64,000 bases of DNA from NCBI RefSeq assembly GCF_900163755.1, contig NZ_FUKI01000165.1:1-64000 (forward strand), read 5' to 3'. Position numbers and translations under genes: made by a program. The notes beneath the pieces are model-generated. The model worked only from the letters and a program-made list of their open reading frames with translations. It was not told the origin of the DNA and ran no database searches. Origin of the DNA: Crenothrix polyspora (GTDB taxonomy: Bacteria > Pseudomonadota > Gammaproteobacteria > Methylococcales > Methylomonadaceae). Positions within the stretch are counted from its first letter, which is position 1. Each line of letters starts with the position of its first letter. Positions 47,318 through 56,001 of the stretch are shown here, one piece after another.

Positions 47318-48892
47318 TTAGCCCCGTTTTCTGTTATAAACCTGTCCATGATAGACATTGTCACGTTTGCCACCGGCCGCAAGGTACTGGTCTTTCATTC
47401 CTGTTAAACGGTCGCGCAATCCACTGTGATGTCCATGATGGCTATCATGATGGTGTTGGCCAATATCCAGATTATAAAGCCGTGCTGCATTGAGTCCGAA
47501 AATTGCATTTTTAACTTTACTGTTGCCTTTGCCTAAAGGCGCAAAGCCAAATTTTTCTTGTATATCTAACGGAATTTCAATACGCCGGAATGCTTCTATT
47601 TGCCATTGTGGGCCACCAAACCAAAGTGAGTCTGTTCCCCAGATAACATGGTCTGCACCCATTCCCTGAATAAGCTTGCCTAACATTGCCGCCGCTACCC
47701 TAGGATAAGTTGTTGTCGTCATAGCGAAAGACAAACCAATTTCAGCATAAACATTATTCACACCATATTGCTTTGGAATGGCTGCCAGCTCATCGACCCA
47801 AGGCAGTTTGCCAGTTGCCTCAAATTCTACAGAATACTGACTGGCATCCAATAAGGGGCGTAATGCCGAATGGAAAATAATAAAGTTGAGTTCTGGCCAA
47901 TCTCTTGCTGCTTGACCCACATCATCGACTAAGGCATTTTGCCAATTTGGAAAGGACTGGTAATCACCAGCAGGCATCATACCCTTATGTATGCAGATAT
48001 TTTTAATGCCATACTTCAAAGCTTTTTCATAAGCAGGGTAGGCTATATTTTCATCATCTAACCGCCAAGGAAGGAAAAGCTTGGGGTCTTCACCCAGTCG
48101 GAGACCCAAACCATCGGGATCAGAACCAGAACCCCAAGGATCACCCACTGTATAGCCTTTCCAACCATCAACTTTAAGCTCTTCAGCTTGCCGATCCATG
48201 TCATCAAGATAGCGTGGGTTACTAGGCCAAATTGTTCCGTGTGCAAGAACACGTTTTTTCTGAGCCAAAGCGTTCATATGGTCTCGGCTTGCCGCTACTT
48301 GGTTTTCAGTAATTAACTGCCGTATCGGATCCCACGTATAAGAATTGTTTAGTACGGCCATAGAGGTGTCGCTGTCAAAAAAAATGTCCTTTACATATTG
48401 GGCAAATTTTAAGTTCTTGATATCCAAAGCTACATTTTCCAATTCTTTTGCCCAACCCGCTGCTTTAGCTACGGCGAGGAAACCCAGTTGGTTTGGCCAA
48501 GCATAGTCTTCATGGACATGATGTGTATGGATATCAAATATGAATTGATCACGGAAATTAGACCTATACTCTTCTGCCGCTTCGGGTTCGCTTGCTTCTG
48601 CCGTTCCTACACCGAATAAGTCACCACCAAATACTTGATTCATCGCCCCAAAAGCAACGGCAAAAGCACTGGAAGTACGCAAGAACTCACGGCGACTCAC
48701 GCCATGTGACTTGCTGATGACATCCGCTTGTTCTTTTATTAGAGCTTCTACCTGGGCTTGCTGTTTGGTTTGAGGAATCGGCATGTTTTCGCCGTCTGAA
48801 ATCACTTGGGTTGGAATAGGTAGGGATAAATTTTCATCTTCTGAAGCCCTTCTCAATAGCTTCAATTGTTTTTTACTTAACCAATCGCTCAT
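47318..48892 (-). CDS. Tat-exported amidohydrolase-family (metal-dependent TIM-barrel) protein
   Basis: 524 residues. A twin-arginine signal (SRREFLRTSSAFAVAFGAM) sits unusually deep, near residues 66-85, after a charged N-terminal region. The enzyme part is Amidohydro_2-like: FIFDIHTHHVHEDY near the start (HxH metal motif), KNICIHKGM, FIIFHSAL and HVIWGTDSLWFGGP (the late Asp). Families of this type are decarboxylases or hydrolases. The C-terminus is histidine-rich (GQHHHDSHHGHHSG), possibly metal-binding. Substrate unknown. It is divergent from the diiron protein across 381 bp. Confidence 0.8.
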   Translation of the reverse strand: MSDWLSKKQLKLLRRASEDENLSLPIPTQVISDGENMPIPQTKQQAQVEALIKEQADVISKSHGVSRREFLRTSSAFAVAFGAMNQVFGGDLFGVGTAEASEPEAAEEYRSNFRDQFIFDIHTHHVHEDYAWPNQLGFLAVAKAAGWAKELENVALDIKNLKFAQYVKDIFFDSDTSMAVLNNSYTWDPIRQLITENQVAASRDHMNALAQKKRVLAHGTIWPSNPRYLDDMDRQAEELKVDGWKGYTVGDPWGSGSDPDGLGLRLGEDPKLFLPWRLDDENIAYPAYEKALKYGIKNICIHKGMMPAGDYQSFPNWQNALVDDVGQAARDWPELNFIIFHSALRPLLDASQYSVEFEATGKLPWVDELAAIPKQYGVNNVYAEIGLSFAMTTTTYPRVAAAMLGKLIQGMGADHVIWGTDSLWFGGPQWQIEAFRRIEIPLDIQEKFGFAPLGKGNSKVKNAIFGLNAARLYNLDIGQHHHDSHHGHHSGLRDRLTGMKDQYLAAGGKRDNVYHGQVYNRKRG

Positions 48893-49273
48893 TTGTCTTC
48901 TCCATTAATTTTATTTTTTAGGCTTAGATATAACGTTCGCTTTTTTATTTCGAAAGATTGATACTTAATATTCATGCCCGATTAAAACATCAAAATACCT
49001 TCGCACAATTAAATTTGTTTGTAAAAAAAATAGGCGAATGGTAAGTGAGTAATTTACACCAAACATCTTTGAAGCTGAATAGAGCGCAACAATTCTTAAC
49101 ATTTTTAACTGTTGTCCAAAAATAGCTTTATATATTTGATTATTAAATGAAAATTATAAAAATTCGCTAAAAATTGCTTTGATTTACTTACCCAGATAGC
49201 CTTAATAGCCTTTTAATAGGCTTTTAATGTCCTTTATAATTTAACTTTAATTAGCAAACATGAGGGTCTGGTT
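48893..49273. other. Divergent intergenic region with box f
   Basis: 381 bp, AT-rich. It holds box f at 49086-49109 and a TATATATTT -10-like stretch near 49131. No gene is visible. It must carry promoters for both the amidohydrolase (-) and the diiron protein (+). Confidence 0.55.
49086..49109 (+). promoter_or_regulatory. Cluster box f
   Basis: GCAAC-AATT-CTTAAC-ATTTT-TAAC: AAC cores at 49088, 49098 and 49107. It matches box b almost base for base over GCGCAACAWTTCTTAACATTT. It reads toward the diiron gene. Confidence 0.65.
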
Positions 49274-51601
49274 ATGGTCGCGGTAACTGTACAAGCCCAT
49301 GCAAGCACACTGCCACCCGTGGCCTTTGGTAGCCAGGCACAGCAACATGTGCAGCACTATGCCCAGCTGTCTGATCGGGAATTATTTTATTGTTTGATTA
49401 ATGCCGATGAATTTCCATCGGTTTGGGCGTATGCACAACAACGGGTTATACAGACTATGGGCAGTGTTCAGGCGCTGCTTACAGAGCCAGACAAACTAGC
49501 GCAACATCTGCACGCTTTTCACTACAGTTCAGACAGCTTTGCTGGACGTATGGCAGCCCTGCACCAACACCAGTTGGACAATACCCCCCTTGTAAATTCT
49601 CCAAGCACCGAGCAACTGCATTACCTATTAAAACAATACGCCCCCAGTGCCTTAATTGATGGCTGTTGGCTGCAAAATATTTCTTTGGCGGCCACTAACC
49701 ATACCGAAATAACCGCACAGCTATTCCACATCTATGCAGAAAAAATCGGTGATGGCGACACCACAAAACATTACGGCAAATGCTTTCAAGATTTGCTGGG
49801 CAGCGCACGCATTTATCTGCCAGAGGTTAATAGCCGATTATTTAGCTTACACAGCACCCTAAACGAGCAAACGTTTTCCTACCCTGTTTTCCAACTTGCT
49901 CTGTCACTGTTTCCACGCGTTTACCTGCCGGAGTTACTGGGTTTTACCCTGGGACATTTTTTTGTCGCGCCTAACCGCTTGCTGATAAGCTTAGTGAATG
50001 AATTTAAGCAACACGGCTGGGATAGACGTTATTGCCAACATTACGACCTGTCTGACAGCCCGTCTGCTAATGCACAACGTAGCTGTGATGCCGTCATGCA
50101 CTACCTTGAAAATGTGAGCGATGAAAATGAGCGCCAACAACACTGGCAGCGTATTTGGCAGGGCTTACTCAGCCATAAGGTACTCAGTGAAGCTTGGCAA
50201 AATGACCTGCAAGATGCCCTCAGTAAACCGAGGATACTGACAGCACAGCAAAAAATGCTAGCGATGGTGCGTGAAAAAGCCCCGCACGCCCGCAATATGC
50301 ACCGTAACCGAAAACTGGGTGGCTGCCCTATCAACGATTGGTTCGCACAAGACCCATTTGATGCCGAAGGTTTTTTGCAGGCCTTGGCCACATCGCCGTT
50401 TATCAATGTAAAATCCCCGTTAGAAAGTGCGTTACTGACCCGATCAATCAGCTTTGGCGGCCCCATGTTTCGCATTTTTACCGAGGCTGAACAAGCCATT
50501 ATGGCGGAATGGGTACACAGCTTGGCCGACGAACCAAACAGTAAGCCAACGACCCACACCTCAGTAAGCACACAGGCAGCGCCCCTCTCCCCTGTCGCGC
50601 ACTATCACTCCGATGACAGTGCCGATCTTGCTACCTATGCCCGCTGTAGCAAACGCGAATTGTATTACTATTTTGTCAATGCCGACCTTTATCCTGATGT
50701 ATTGCCGACTGCCCGCAAAATAGCTCAGCACTATTTTAAGCAGGCTAAAAAAAATCTGACCAAACGTAACTTGCCAGAATCATTGCGTCTGTTTCCGTAT
50801 AGCCATGATGAATTTCAAACCCGCATCCAGCAAATTTACAGCGCCGAAACCAGTGCTTACGAAATCTTTGTGCCACCGTCTACCGTGCCGCGTGAAATTA
50901 TGGTGTGGTTTACCCAGCAATATGCGCCCTTCCCGATGGTGGATGGCTCTTGGGTGCAGCATATTGCTAAGGCAGGGATGTCACAGACCGAGATTTCCGC
51001 ACGGTTGTTTCGGATTTACTCGGATGAGGTGGGCAATGCCGATACCGTGCTGAATCACCCCAATGTGTACCGAAAATTGCTGGAAAAAGAAGGCATTCAC
51101 ATGCCGCCCACCGATGCGCTGGCCTTTGCCATGCAGCCCACACTGCGTAATTTTGCCTTTGATTTGCCCTTGCTCACCTTGTCGGTTTCGCTGTTTCCCA
51201 AGGCTTTTTTACCAGAAATTATCGGTGTAAACCTGGCCATTGAGTTAAGTGGATTAGGCAAAAGCTATATGCAAATTATTGATGAGTTGCGCTATTGGAA
51301 AATGGATCCGTATTTTTTTACCCTGCACCTCACCATTGACAATATTGCCTCCGGCCATACCGCCGTGGCTATGGAGACCGTGCATTTGTACCTGGATCAA
51401 GTGCTTGCCAGCCAAGGCCATCAAGTCATGCAACAAGAATGGCAACGCATCTGGATAGGCTATGTGGCGTTTAGGCAAAACATGACGCGCTTTGACACTA
51501 CCCTGGAGCGGGAGGCCGGTGTACGGTTTTTGCTGCCGCTGATTCGTCTTGGCATGCAACAACGCAAGGACAAAAAACGCCAGCAAACGGCCACACCGTA
51601 A
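49274..51601 (+). CDS. Fused double haem-oxygenase-like diiron protein, N-half degenerate
   Basis: 775 residues made of two homologous halves (about 20-325 and 450-760), each of the iron-containing redox enzyme (HDO) type. The C-half keeps a full candidate ligand set: Glu585, His595, Glu648, His685, Asp689 and His695 (YSDEVGNADTVLNH; LPEIIG; HLTIDNIASGH). The N-half keeps the first glutamate and histidine, the PEL glutamate and one later histidine, but its last block reads HYDLSDSPSANA, losing the Asp and final His, so it is probably inactive. HDO enzymes use O2 for N-oxygenation, desaturation or C-C cleavage. Ribosome site GAGG 8 bases before ATG. Likely a tailoring oxygenase (inference). 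Confidence 0.78.
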   Translation: MVAVTVQAHASTLPPVAFGSQAQQHVQHYAQLSDRELFYCLINADEFPSVWAYAQQRVIQTMGSVQALLTEPDKLAQHLHAFHYSSDSFAGRMAALHQHQLDNTPLVNSPSTEQLHYLLKQYAPSALIDGCWLQNISLAATNHTEITAQLFHIYAEKIGDGDTTKHYGKCFQDLLGSARIYLPEVNSRLFSLHSTLNEQTFSYPVFQLALSLFPRVYLPELLGFTLGHFFVAPNRLLISLVNEFKQHGWDRRYCQHYDLSDSPSANAQRSCDAVMHYLENVSDENERQQHWQRIWQGLLSHKVLSEAWQNDLQDALSKPRILTAQQKMLAMVREKAPHARNMHRNRKLGGCPINDWFAQDPFDAEGFLQALATSPFINVKSPLESALLTRSISFGGPMFRIFTEAEQAIMAEWVHSLADEPNSKPTTHTSVSTQAAPLSPVAHYHSDDSADLATYARCSKRELYYYFVNADLYPDVLPTARKIAQHYFKQAKKNLTKRNLPESLRLFPYSHDEFQTRIQQIYSAETSAYEIFVPPSTVPREIMVWFTQQYAPFPMVDGSWVQHIAKAGMSQTEISARLFRIYSDEVGNADTVLNHPNVYRKLLEKEGIHMPPTDALAFAMQPTLRNFAFDLPLLTLSVSLFPKAFLPEIIGVNLAIELSGLGKSYMQIIDELRYWKMDPYFFTLHLTIDNIASGHTAVAMETVHLYLDQVLASQGHQVMQQEWQRIWIGYVAFRQNMTRFDTTLEREAGVRFLLPLIRLGMQQRKDKKRQQTATP

Positions 51602-51609
51602 GTGCCGGT

Positions 51610-52098
51610 ATGAAAGCGCTGGTCGATGCGGTACAGGTCTGTTGCCCTATTGATGCGGTATTTGCGTTTATAACCCATTTTTCCCATGTGACGTTAATAT
51701 TCGAGCACCTCTCCGCCGTTATTCCTAGCCAGTCTGGACAACGTGTCGAGGGCAGTCGCTACCAGCAAACCCGTATTGTGCATGGTCTCCGGTATAACGA
51801 AACAGTGGAGGTTATCCGGCTGAAAAACAACAGCTGTTACACAATAAGGGTGCGTAATTTTGGTATTGAAACAGACTATGATTATCGCCTTGCAGCCCTC
51901 TCTCCTGCTGTCACTCACATTCAATTAACCAAAACAGCGCAGGCTAAAGGCTGGTCAAAACTCCTCTTGCCATTGACGCACCATGTGTTAACGCGCCCAG
52001 AACACGATGGCAAGCATTTACAGGTTTTGAAGGCGGCCATTGAAAAATACTGCCCATCGGCTATCGAAAGCCAAGCGCTTAGCAGTGGCCGTGAATAA
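51610..52098 (+). CDS. SRPBCC (START-like) family protein
   Basis: 162 residues with the helix-grip pattern: VQVCCPIDAVFAFITHFSHV at the start, RYNETVEVIRLKNNSCYTIRV in the sheet, and a long C-terminal helix (HDGKHLQVLKAAIEKY). This fold covers polyketide cyclases and lipid- or metabolite-binding proteins; the short SRPBCC proteins rarely show sequence-defined catalysis. It begins 8 bp after the diiron gene and overlaps the next gene, so it is part of one operon. It may bind an intermediate. Confidence 0.7.
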   Translation: MKALVDAVQVCCPIDAVFAFITHFSHVTLIFEHLSAVIPSQSGQRVEGSRYQQTRIVHGLRYNETVEVIRLKNNSCYTIRVRNFGIETDYDYRLAALSPAVTHIQLTKTAQAKGWSKLLLPLTHHVLTRPEHDGKHLQVLKAAIEKYCPSAIESQALSSGRE

Positions 52099-52978
52099 TA
52101 GCCCATTGTCACCCCAGCAGGCTTTTATCACTTGGTTTCGGGATTCATCACCCTATATACACGCGTACCGCAACAAAACCTTTGTTATTTTTTTTGAGGG
52201 GGAAGCGGTACTGGATGCCGATTTCGACCACCATATTCATGACTTTGCCTTGCTCAGCAGTTTAGGAATACGCTTGGTATTAGTGCATGGCATACGTCGC
52301 TACACCAACCAACGCCTGGCCATACTCAACCATCCTGCACATTTCCATAACCAACGCCGCATCACCGATGATGTGGCTCTGCAATGCGTAAAAGAAGCCG
52401 CAGGCCTAGTGCGTGTAGAAATTGAGGCCTTGCTGTCTATGGGGCTTGCCAACTCTCCTATGTCGGGCTATGAACTGAAAGTAGCCTCAGGCAATTTTGT
52501 GACTGCAAAACCGATTGGGGTGATTGATGGCATTGATTATGGCTACACCGGTGAAGTGCGCTCTATTGACAGCGCAGCGATACAACACAAGCTTGAGCAA
52601 AGTAATATTGTGATAATTTCGTCTATTGGCTACTCACCGAGTGGGGATATTTTTAATTTGTCGGCCAAAAAGCTGGCCACCGAAGTAGCGATTGCCTTGA
52701 AGGCCGAAAAACTCATCTTGATGACTGAACAAAGCTGTTACCATCCAGAAAATGGCCAAGAAATACGTCAAATGACCCTCGCCACCGCCGTCGATTTTTT
52801 ACAAAAATACCCTCATATTTCCGAACGGGTTTATTTGCCGATGCAAGCTGCCGTGCATGCCTGCCGAAGCGGTATTAAGCGGGTACATTTGATAGATCGG
52901 TCGAAAAATGGGGTGTTGTTACTGGGGTTGTTTACACAAGATGGCACGGGTACGTTGGTCAGCTCCAAATCATCATGA
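52091..52978 (+). CDS. ArgA-like amino-acid-kinase domain lacking the acetyltransferase
   Basis: About 295 residues from GTG 52091, chosen because the N-terminal length then fits ArgA; a TTG at 52040 with AAGG upstream is an alternative start. The protein follows the amino-acid-kinase half of bacterial N-acetylglutamate synthase: SSPYIHAYRNKTFVIFFEGEAV, LGIRLVLVHGIR, VASGNFVTAKPIGVIDGIDY, FNLSAKKLATEVAIALKAEKL and ACRSGIKRVHLI. It ends just where the GNAT domain should begin. In ArgA this half binds arginine and arranges the oligomer. Without the acetyltransferase it cannot make N-acetylglutamate alone; it might be a sensor, a kinase or a partner. Confidence 0.75.
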   Translation: MNNSPLSPQQAFITWFRDSSPYIHAYRNKTFVIFFEGEAVLDADFDHHIHDFALLSSLGIRLVLVHGIRRYTNQRLAILNHPAHFHNQRRITDDVALQCVKEAAGLVRVEIEALLSMGLANSPMSGYELKVASGNFVTAKPIGVIDGIDYGYTGEVRSIDSAAIQHKLEQSNIVIISSIGYSPSGDIFNLSAKKLATEVAIALKAEKLILMTEQSCYHPENGQEIRQMTLATAVDFLQKYPHISERVYLPMQAAVHACRSGIKRVHLIDRSKNGVLLLGLFTQDGTGTLVSSKSS

Positions 52979-52988
52979 CCTTGTGTTT

Positions 52989-54389
52989 TCAATTAAATAG
53001 TTTCTGCGTTTTTTTCCACGCTATCGTAGCAATAGCCCGACCTAATTTTCGGCCTTCCAAATCACCTTTAATAAAGTGTATGCCGCCATAACGCCTGGAT
53101 ACCCCCGCTTCAGCAGCAGCATCACTAAACGTTGCCCAATAAAGCACCGTATCTTCTGCGGGTACAATACCCGGTTCAACTTTTGATGAGCCCGCCGGCA
53201 CGGTGACACTGTAGCCGAAATTATCGTTTCTGGTGAATAAGTGTAATGTTTCTGCCGCCGCCGCACTAAAGGCGCTGTGCCCTGAAATATACTCTGGGAA
53301 AGGCGGCGTTATAACCGTTTTGGCTTGGTAAGGCCGCCATTGTCTACCGTCTATTAAGCCTTGCCACGATTTAATAGTATGACCCGCATACAATAAACGG
53401 ATGGCTGTAATAGGTCTGACATAATCGAAGTAACGTTTTGCATCCCAACAGGCAATGCTGACATCAAAAAGCGTATTGCTGATGGCAAAAAACATTTTAA
53501 TATCTTCATCGACTGTGTGATGATCGCGTTCAGAGACATACGTCGCAAACAGTGTCCAATGCCCTGGTGGCAATTCAGATTTTGGCCCATCTGCCCAATA
53601 TTCCGCAATGACTTTTTTCTCGTCGGTTAAATGGGCGCTGTAATCTAAAATCTGCTGGGCTTGTAGTTTATATTGATTATATTCTTTGTAATAATCGGGG
53701 GGTTTCAGTAACTTTTTACGAAACTGCCCACCAGAGGTAAGTGCATAAGGCAGCACTTTGCCCCACTGGGGGGTGATAAATTTTTGTGGGCTAACCCCCA
53801 TTTGTAAAGGCTGCCAATGATTGGGATTTTTGACTGATAGAGGGCTATTAGCAGGCTTATAATGCGTGTAATCAGAATAAGCGCCAGGATTCAAATCACC
53901 CAGCTGATTAGCGCCATCGTAATGACGAAAATCTAATACGGCTTTTGCAGTAACATTACCTATGCCAGCAGGTGTTGCTAAATTGGTAGTCTTGTTACCC
54001 GCCTTATAACCAAGTCTATTCATCAAAACATTGAAATGGGCACGCTCACTGGGGAACAGGTCGGATAAGCACCGGTAAGCTGCATAACTGATGGCGATGT
54101 CTTTATTCGCTTTAGTATGTTGTCTTTTGGGCAGGCGTAAGATTTTACCAAAACGGGTACCAAAGGCTTTATTGTCAAACGCCGTCCACGCATCGTACAT
54201 ACAGGTATGCGTGATAGCTAAAGCCCTGGCAACAATAGGTGGGCCAGGATGGGTATTTCGTATGGCTTGCAATGCAACATCATTCCATTGGGTAACCACA
54301 GTATTGCCGTTTGCTAATATGGCCTGATTGACCAAAAACAAGGCGCTAACAGGGCATAGCGTTGTTAAAATAAAGTGCCTAATTTTCAT
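52989..54389 (-). CDS. Vanadium-dependent haloperoxidase family (PAP2-like) secreted protein
   Basis: 466 residues. N-terminal signal peptide (MKIRHFILTTLCPVSALFL...ANGN). The phosphate/vanadate pocket of the vanadium haloperoxidase and PAP2 superfamily is complete: K and R in DAKRYFDYVRPITAIR, SGHSAF, and R...H in RRYGGIHFIKGD. Early helices (ALAITHTCMYDAWTAFD, ISYAAYRCL) are typical of bacterial haloperoxidase relatives. It could halogenate or oxidise a product outside the cytoplasm, or be a phosphatase; the family is not reliably separable by sequence. Converges on the ArgA-like gene with 10 bp between stops. Confidence 0.83.
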   Translation of the reverse strand: MKIRHFILTTLCPVSALFLVNQAILANGNTVVTQWNDVALQAIRNTHPGPPIVARALAITHTCMYDAWTAFDNKAFGTRFGKILRLPKRQHTKANKDIAISYAAYRCLSDLFPSERAHFNVLMNRLGYKAGNKTTNLATPAGIGNVTAKAVLDFRHYDGANQLGDLNPGAYSDYTHYKPANSPLSVKNPNHWQPLQMGVSPQKFITPQWGKVLPYALTSGGQFRKKLLKPPDYYKEYNQYKLQAQQILDYSAHLTDEKKVIAEYWADGPKSELPPGHWTLFATYVSERDHHTVDEDIKMFFAISNTLFDVSIACWDAKRYFDYVRPITAIRLLYAGHTIKSWQGLIDGRQWRPYQAKTVITPPFPEYISGHSAFSAAAAETLHLFTRNDNFGYSVTVPAGSSKVEPGIVPAEDTVLYWATFSDAAAEAGVSRRYGGIHFIKGDLEGRKLGRAIATIAWKKTQKLFN

Positions 54390-54434
54390 AGTGTTTTTTA
54401 ATTACGCCCGTAATTTGGCGACTGCTTGTAACGG

Positions 54435-54528
54435 TTAGGAACGTGCATGAAATAAGTTGAACAACTTAAACGCCACTTCCGTTCGTGCTGAGCCTGTCGA
54501 AGCATGAATTTGCTCACGTTATTTCATA
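54435..54528. repeat. Palindromic element R2, copy 3 (truncated, inverted)
   Basis: TTAGGAACGTGCATGAAATA...GTTATTTCAT is the reverse complement of 9221-9327 with scattered changes. The last ~15 bp of the element are missing where R1 begins. Confidence 0.7.
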
Positions 54529-54657
54529 TACAGCGTTTTCAACTTAGGACAGTTACAGCCACCGTTCGTGCTGAGCTTGTCGAAGCACGAATGGTACACT
54601 TCGACAAGCTCAGTGCTAACGGTTACGCTGTAACTATTGAACTGTGAAAACGCTGTA
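54529..54657. repeat. Palindromic element R1, complete copy (inverted)
   Basis: 129 bp with ends TACAGCGTTTTCA and TGAAAACGCTGTA around a core of CCGTTCGTGCTGAGCTTGTC and its diverged complement. It is the reverse complement of the interrupted copy at 9111-9341 and shows what that copy looked like before R2 entered it. Confidence 0.75.
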
Positions 54658-54708
54658 CGTTGCTTAACTTAAGAAAGGTGTAAAATACGCCTGATCAGTA
54701 CCTTCTTT

Positions 54709-55986
54709 TTAAGAATACCTACGATCTGTCATTCTTGAATCCATTGCTAGTAAAGCGTTAAGAAAGCTTGACCCCGGTGCAGGTGACCACGTATGCACCG
54801 ACAAGGCTGGCGTTTGTCTTTGCAAGACCTGATTAAGCGCTGTTTGCTGTTGGCAGGCAAAAACCCGCATCGCTCTCTCTAACTGATGGCAGTTGGCACT
54901 GATACTTCCAATGTCCACACAGGATTGTTCATCGAAAGCGGGTAGGCTCGACAGGAAACCTTGTTCTGGCTCGTATGATTCAAATAACCCCAAAATATGC
55001 TTTATCAGTATATTAAAAGCCTGTAACGACAGGGTGTCTTCCATGCCCAGCTCGACCTCATCCAGCAAAGCCGCACGCAGTTTTGTTGGCGTATCGGAAT
55101 CTTGTAACAGTGGCGCAAGATAATGGCCTAAGCTGCGCCAATACAGCAACACCATAAGGTCAATACGCACACACAGTACGCCGTAAGCAAAAGCGCGTTC
55201 AATATCATCGCCCAGATAGGTAAAACCGTTTTTTGGTGGACTGTCCGTAGGGTCAACCAATGCGCCAAGCATTTGCCGTATCATTTTGACAGGGCCTGCA
55301 CACGCCCGCATTTCTGGGGAAAGCAGCAAGCTTTCATCTTCCAGATACTGCATAAAGGCCTCAACGTCAAGCTCGGAGTCCATGAGCATGGGATGCGCCT
55401 GGCTTAGCATTCGGTTGCTTGCAGCATACATACCACCAATGACCTTAAAAGCCGCTGCCACCTGCCTGGGTAACGCACCATCGGCGGTGGGTCTATCACC
55501 CCGGCGCAGCAGAAAACTTGACAGCGACACCGCTACTGAAGTCATGATATATAAATCTTTTGCCGCCAAGCGTTGCGTGCTATCCCGCTTAAAATGCTGG
55601 CAATATAGCGTCCTTAAAGTTGCTGCATCCAGCAACAGATCATCCCAGCAATGAACCATTTCGTGCATGGCATCCACGTTATAAGGATGGCCTTGCCGAA
55701 TGCCCCCCCCCTTAAAAGACCGCCAATTGTCTTTTAGCGGGCTGGCACGCCATTCAGGTACAACATTGGCCTCACCCAATTGCCGTCCCAGTTCATCATA
55801 GCCAGCAAACGCCCCTACCCAAGTGCCGTATTCCCACTCCATCCATGGGGAGTGATGCAAGGGTGGGATGCAAGATTGCAGGGTTTTTGATAAGGCATTT
55901 TGCCAGATATTATGGGGGATAGGACGGCCATCAGCTTCCAACCGGTGCAGTACGCTGCCTAATAACGCATCGATTTTTGGGTTCAC
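54709..55986 (-). CDS. Unknown protein, member 2 of a two-member local family
   Basis: 425 residues from GTG 55986 with AAGGATC upstream. Soluble and helical; no signal peptide, no recognised domain. The segment about 165-235 (AAAFKVIGGMYAASNRML, then FMQYLEDESLLLSPEMRACAGPVKMI) matches the protein ending the PKS operon (42573-43829). The N-terminal third differs and contains MHEMVHCWDDLLLDA, whose HEMVH recalls a metal-binding HExxH-like stretch, though the order is not canonical. It is followed downstream by R1/R2 repeats and preceded by the DUF1579-like gene 15 bp away, so the two are probably an operon. Confidence 0.6.
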   Translation of the reverse strand: MNPKIDALLGSVLHRLEADGRPIPHNIWQNALSKTLQSCIPPLHHSPWMEWEYGTWVGAFAGYDELGRQLGEANVVPEWRASPLKDNWRSFKGGGIRQGHPYNVDAMHEMVHCWDDLLLDAATLRTLYCQHFKRDSTQRLAAKDLYIMTSVAVSLSSFLLRRGDRPTADGALPRQVAAAFKVIGGMYAASNRMLSQAHPMLMDSELDVEAFMQYLEDESLLLSPEMRACAGPVKMIRQMLGALVDPTDSPPKNGFTYLGDDIERAFAYGVLCVRIDLMVLLYWRSLGHYLAPLLQDSDTPTKLRAALLDEVELGMEDTLSLQAFNILIKHILGLFESYEPEQGFLSSLPAFDEQSCVDIGSISANCHQLERAMRVFACQQQTALNQVLQRQTPALSVHTWSPAPGSSFLNALLAMDSRMTDRRYS

Positions 55987-56001
55987 GGATTAACTTGATC
56001 C

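Noticed and set aside
54657..54690. TTGCTTAACTTAAGAAAGG as an eighth cluster box
   Set aside because: Half-sites form a palindrome without the 10-bp tandem period seen at the other seven sites.
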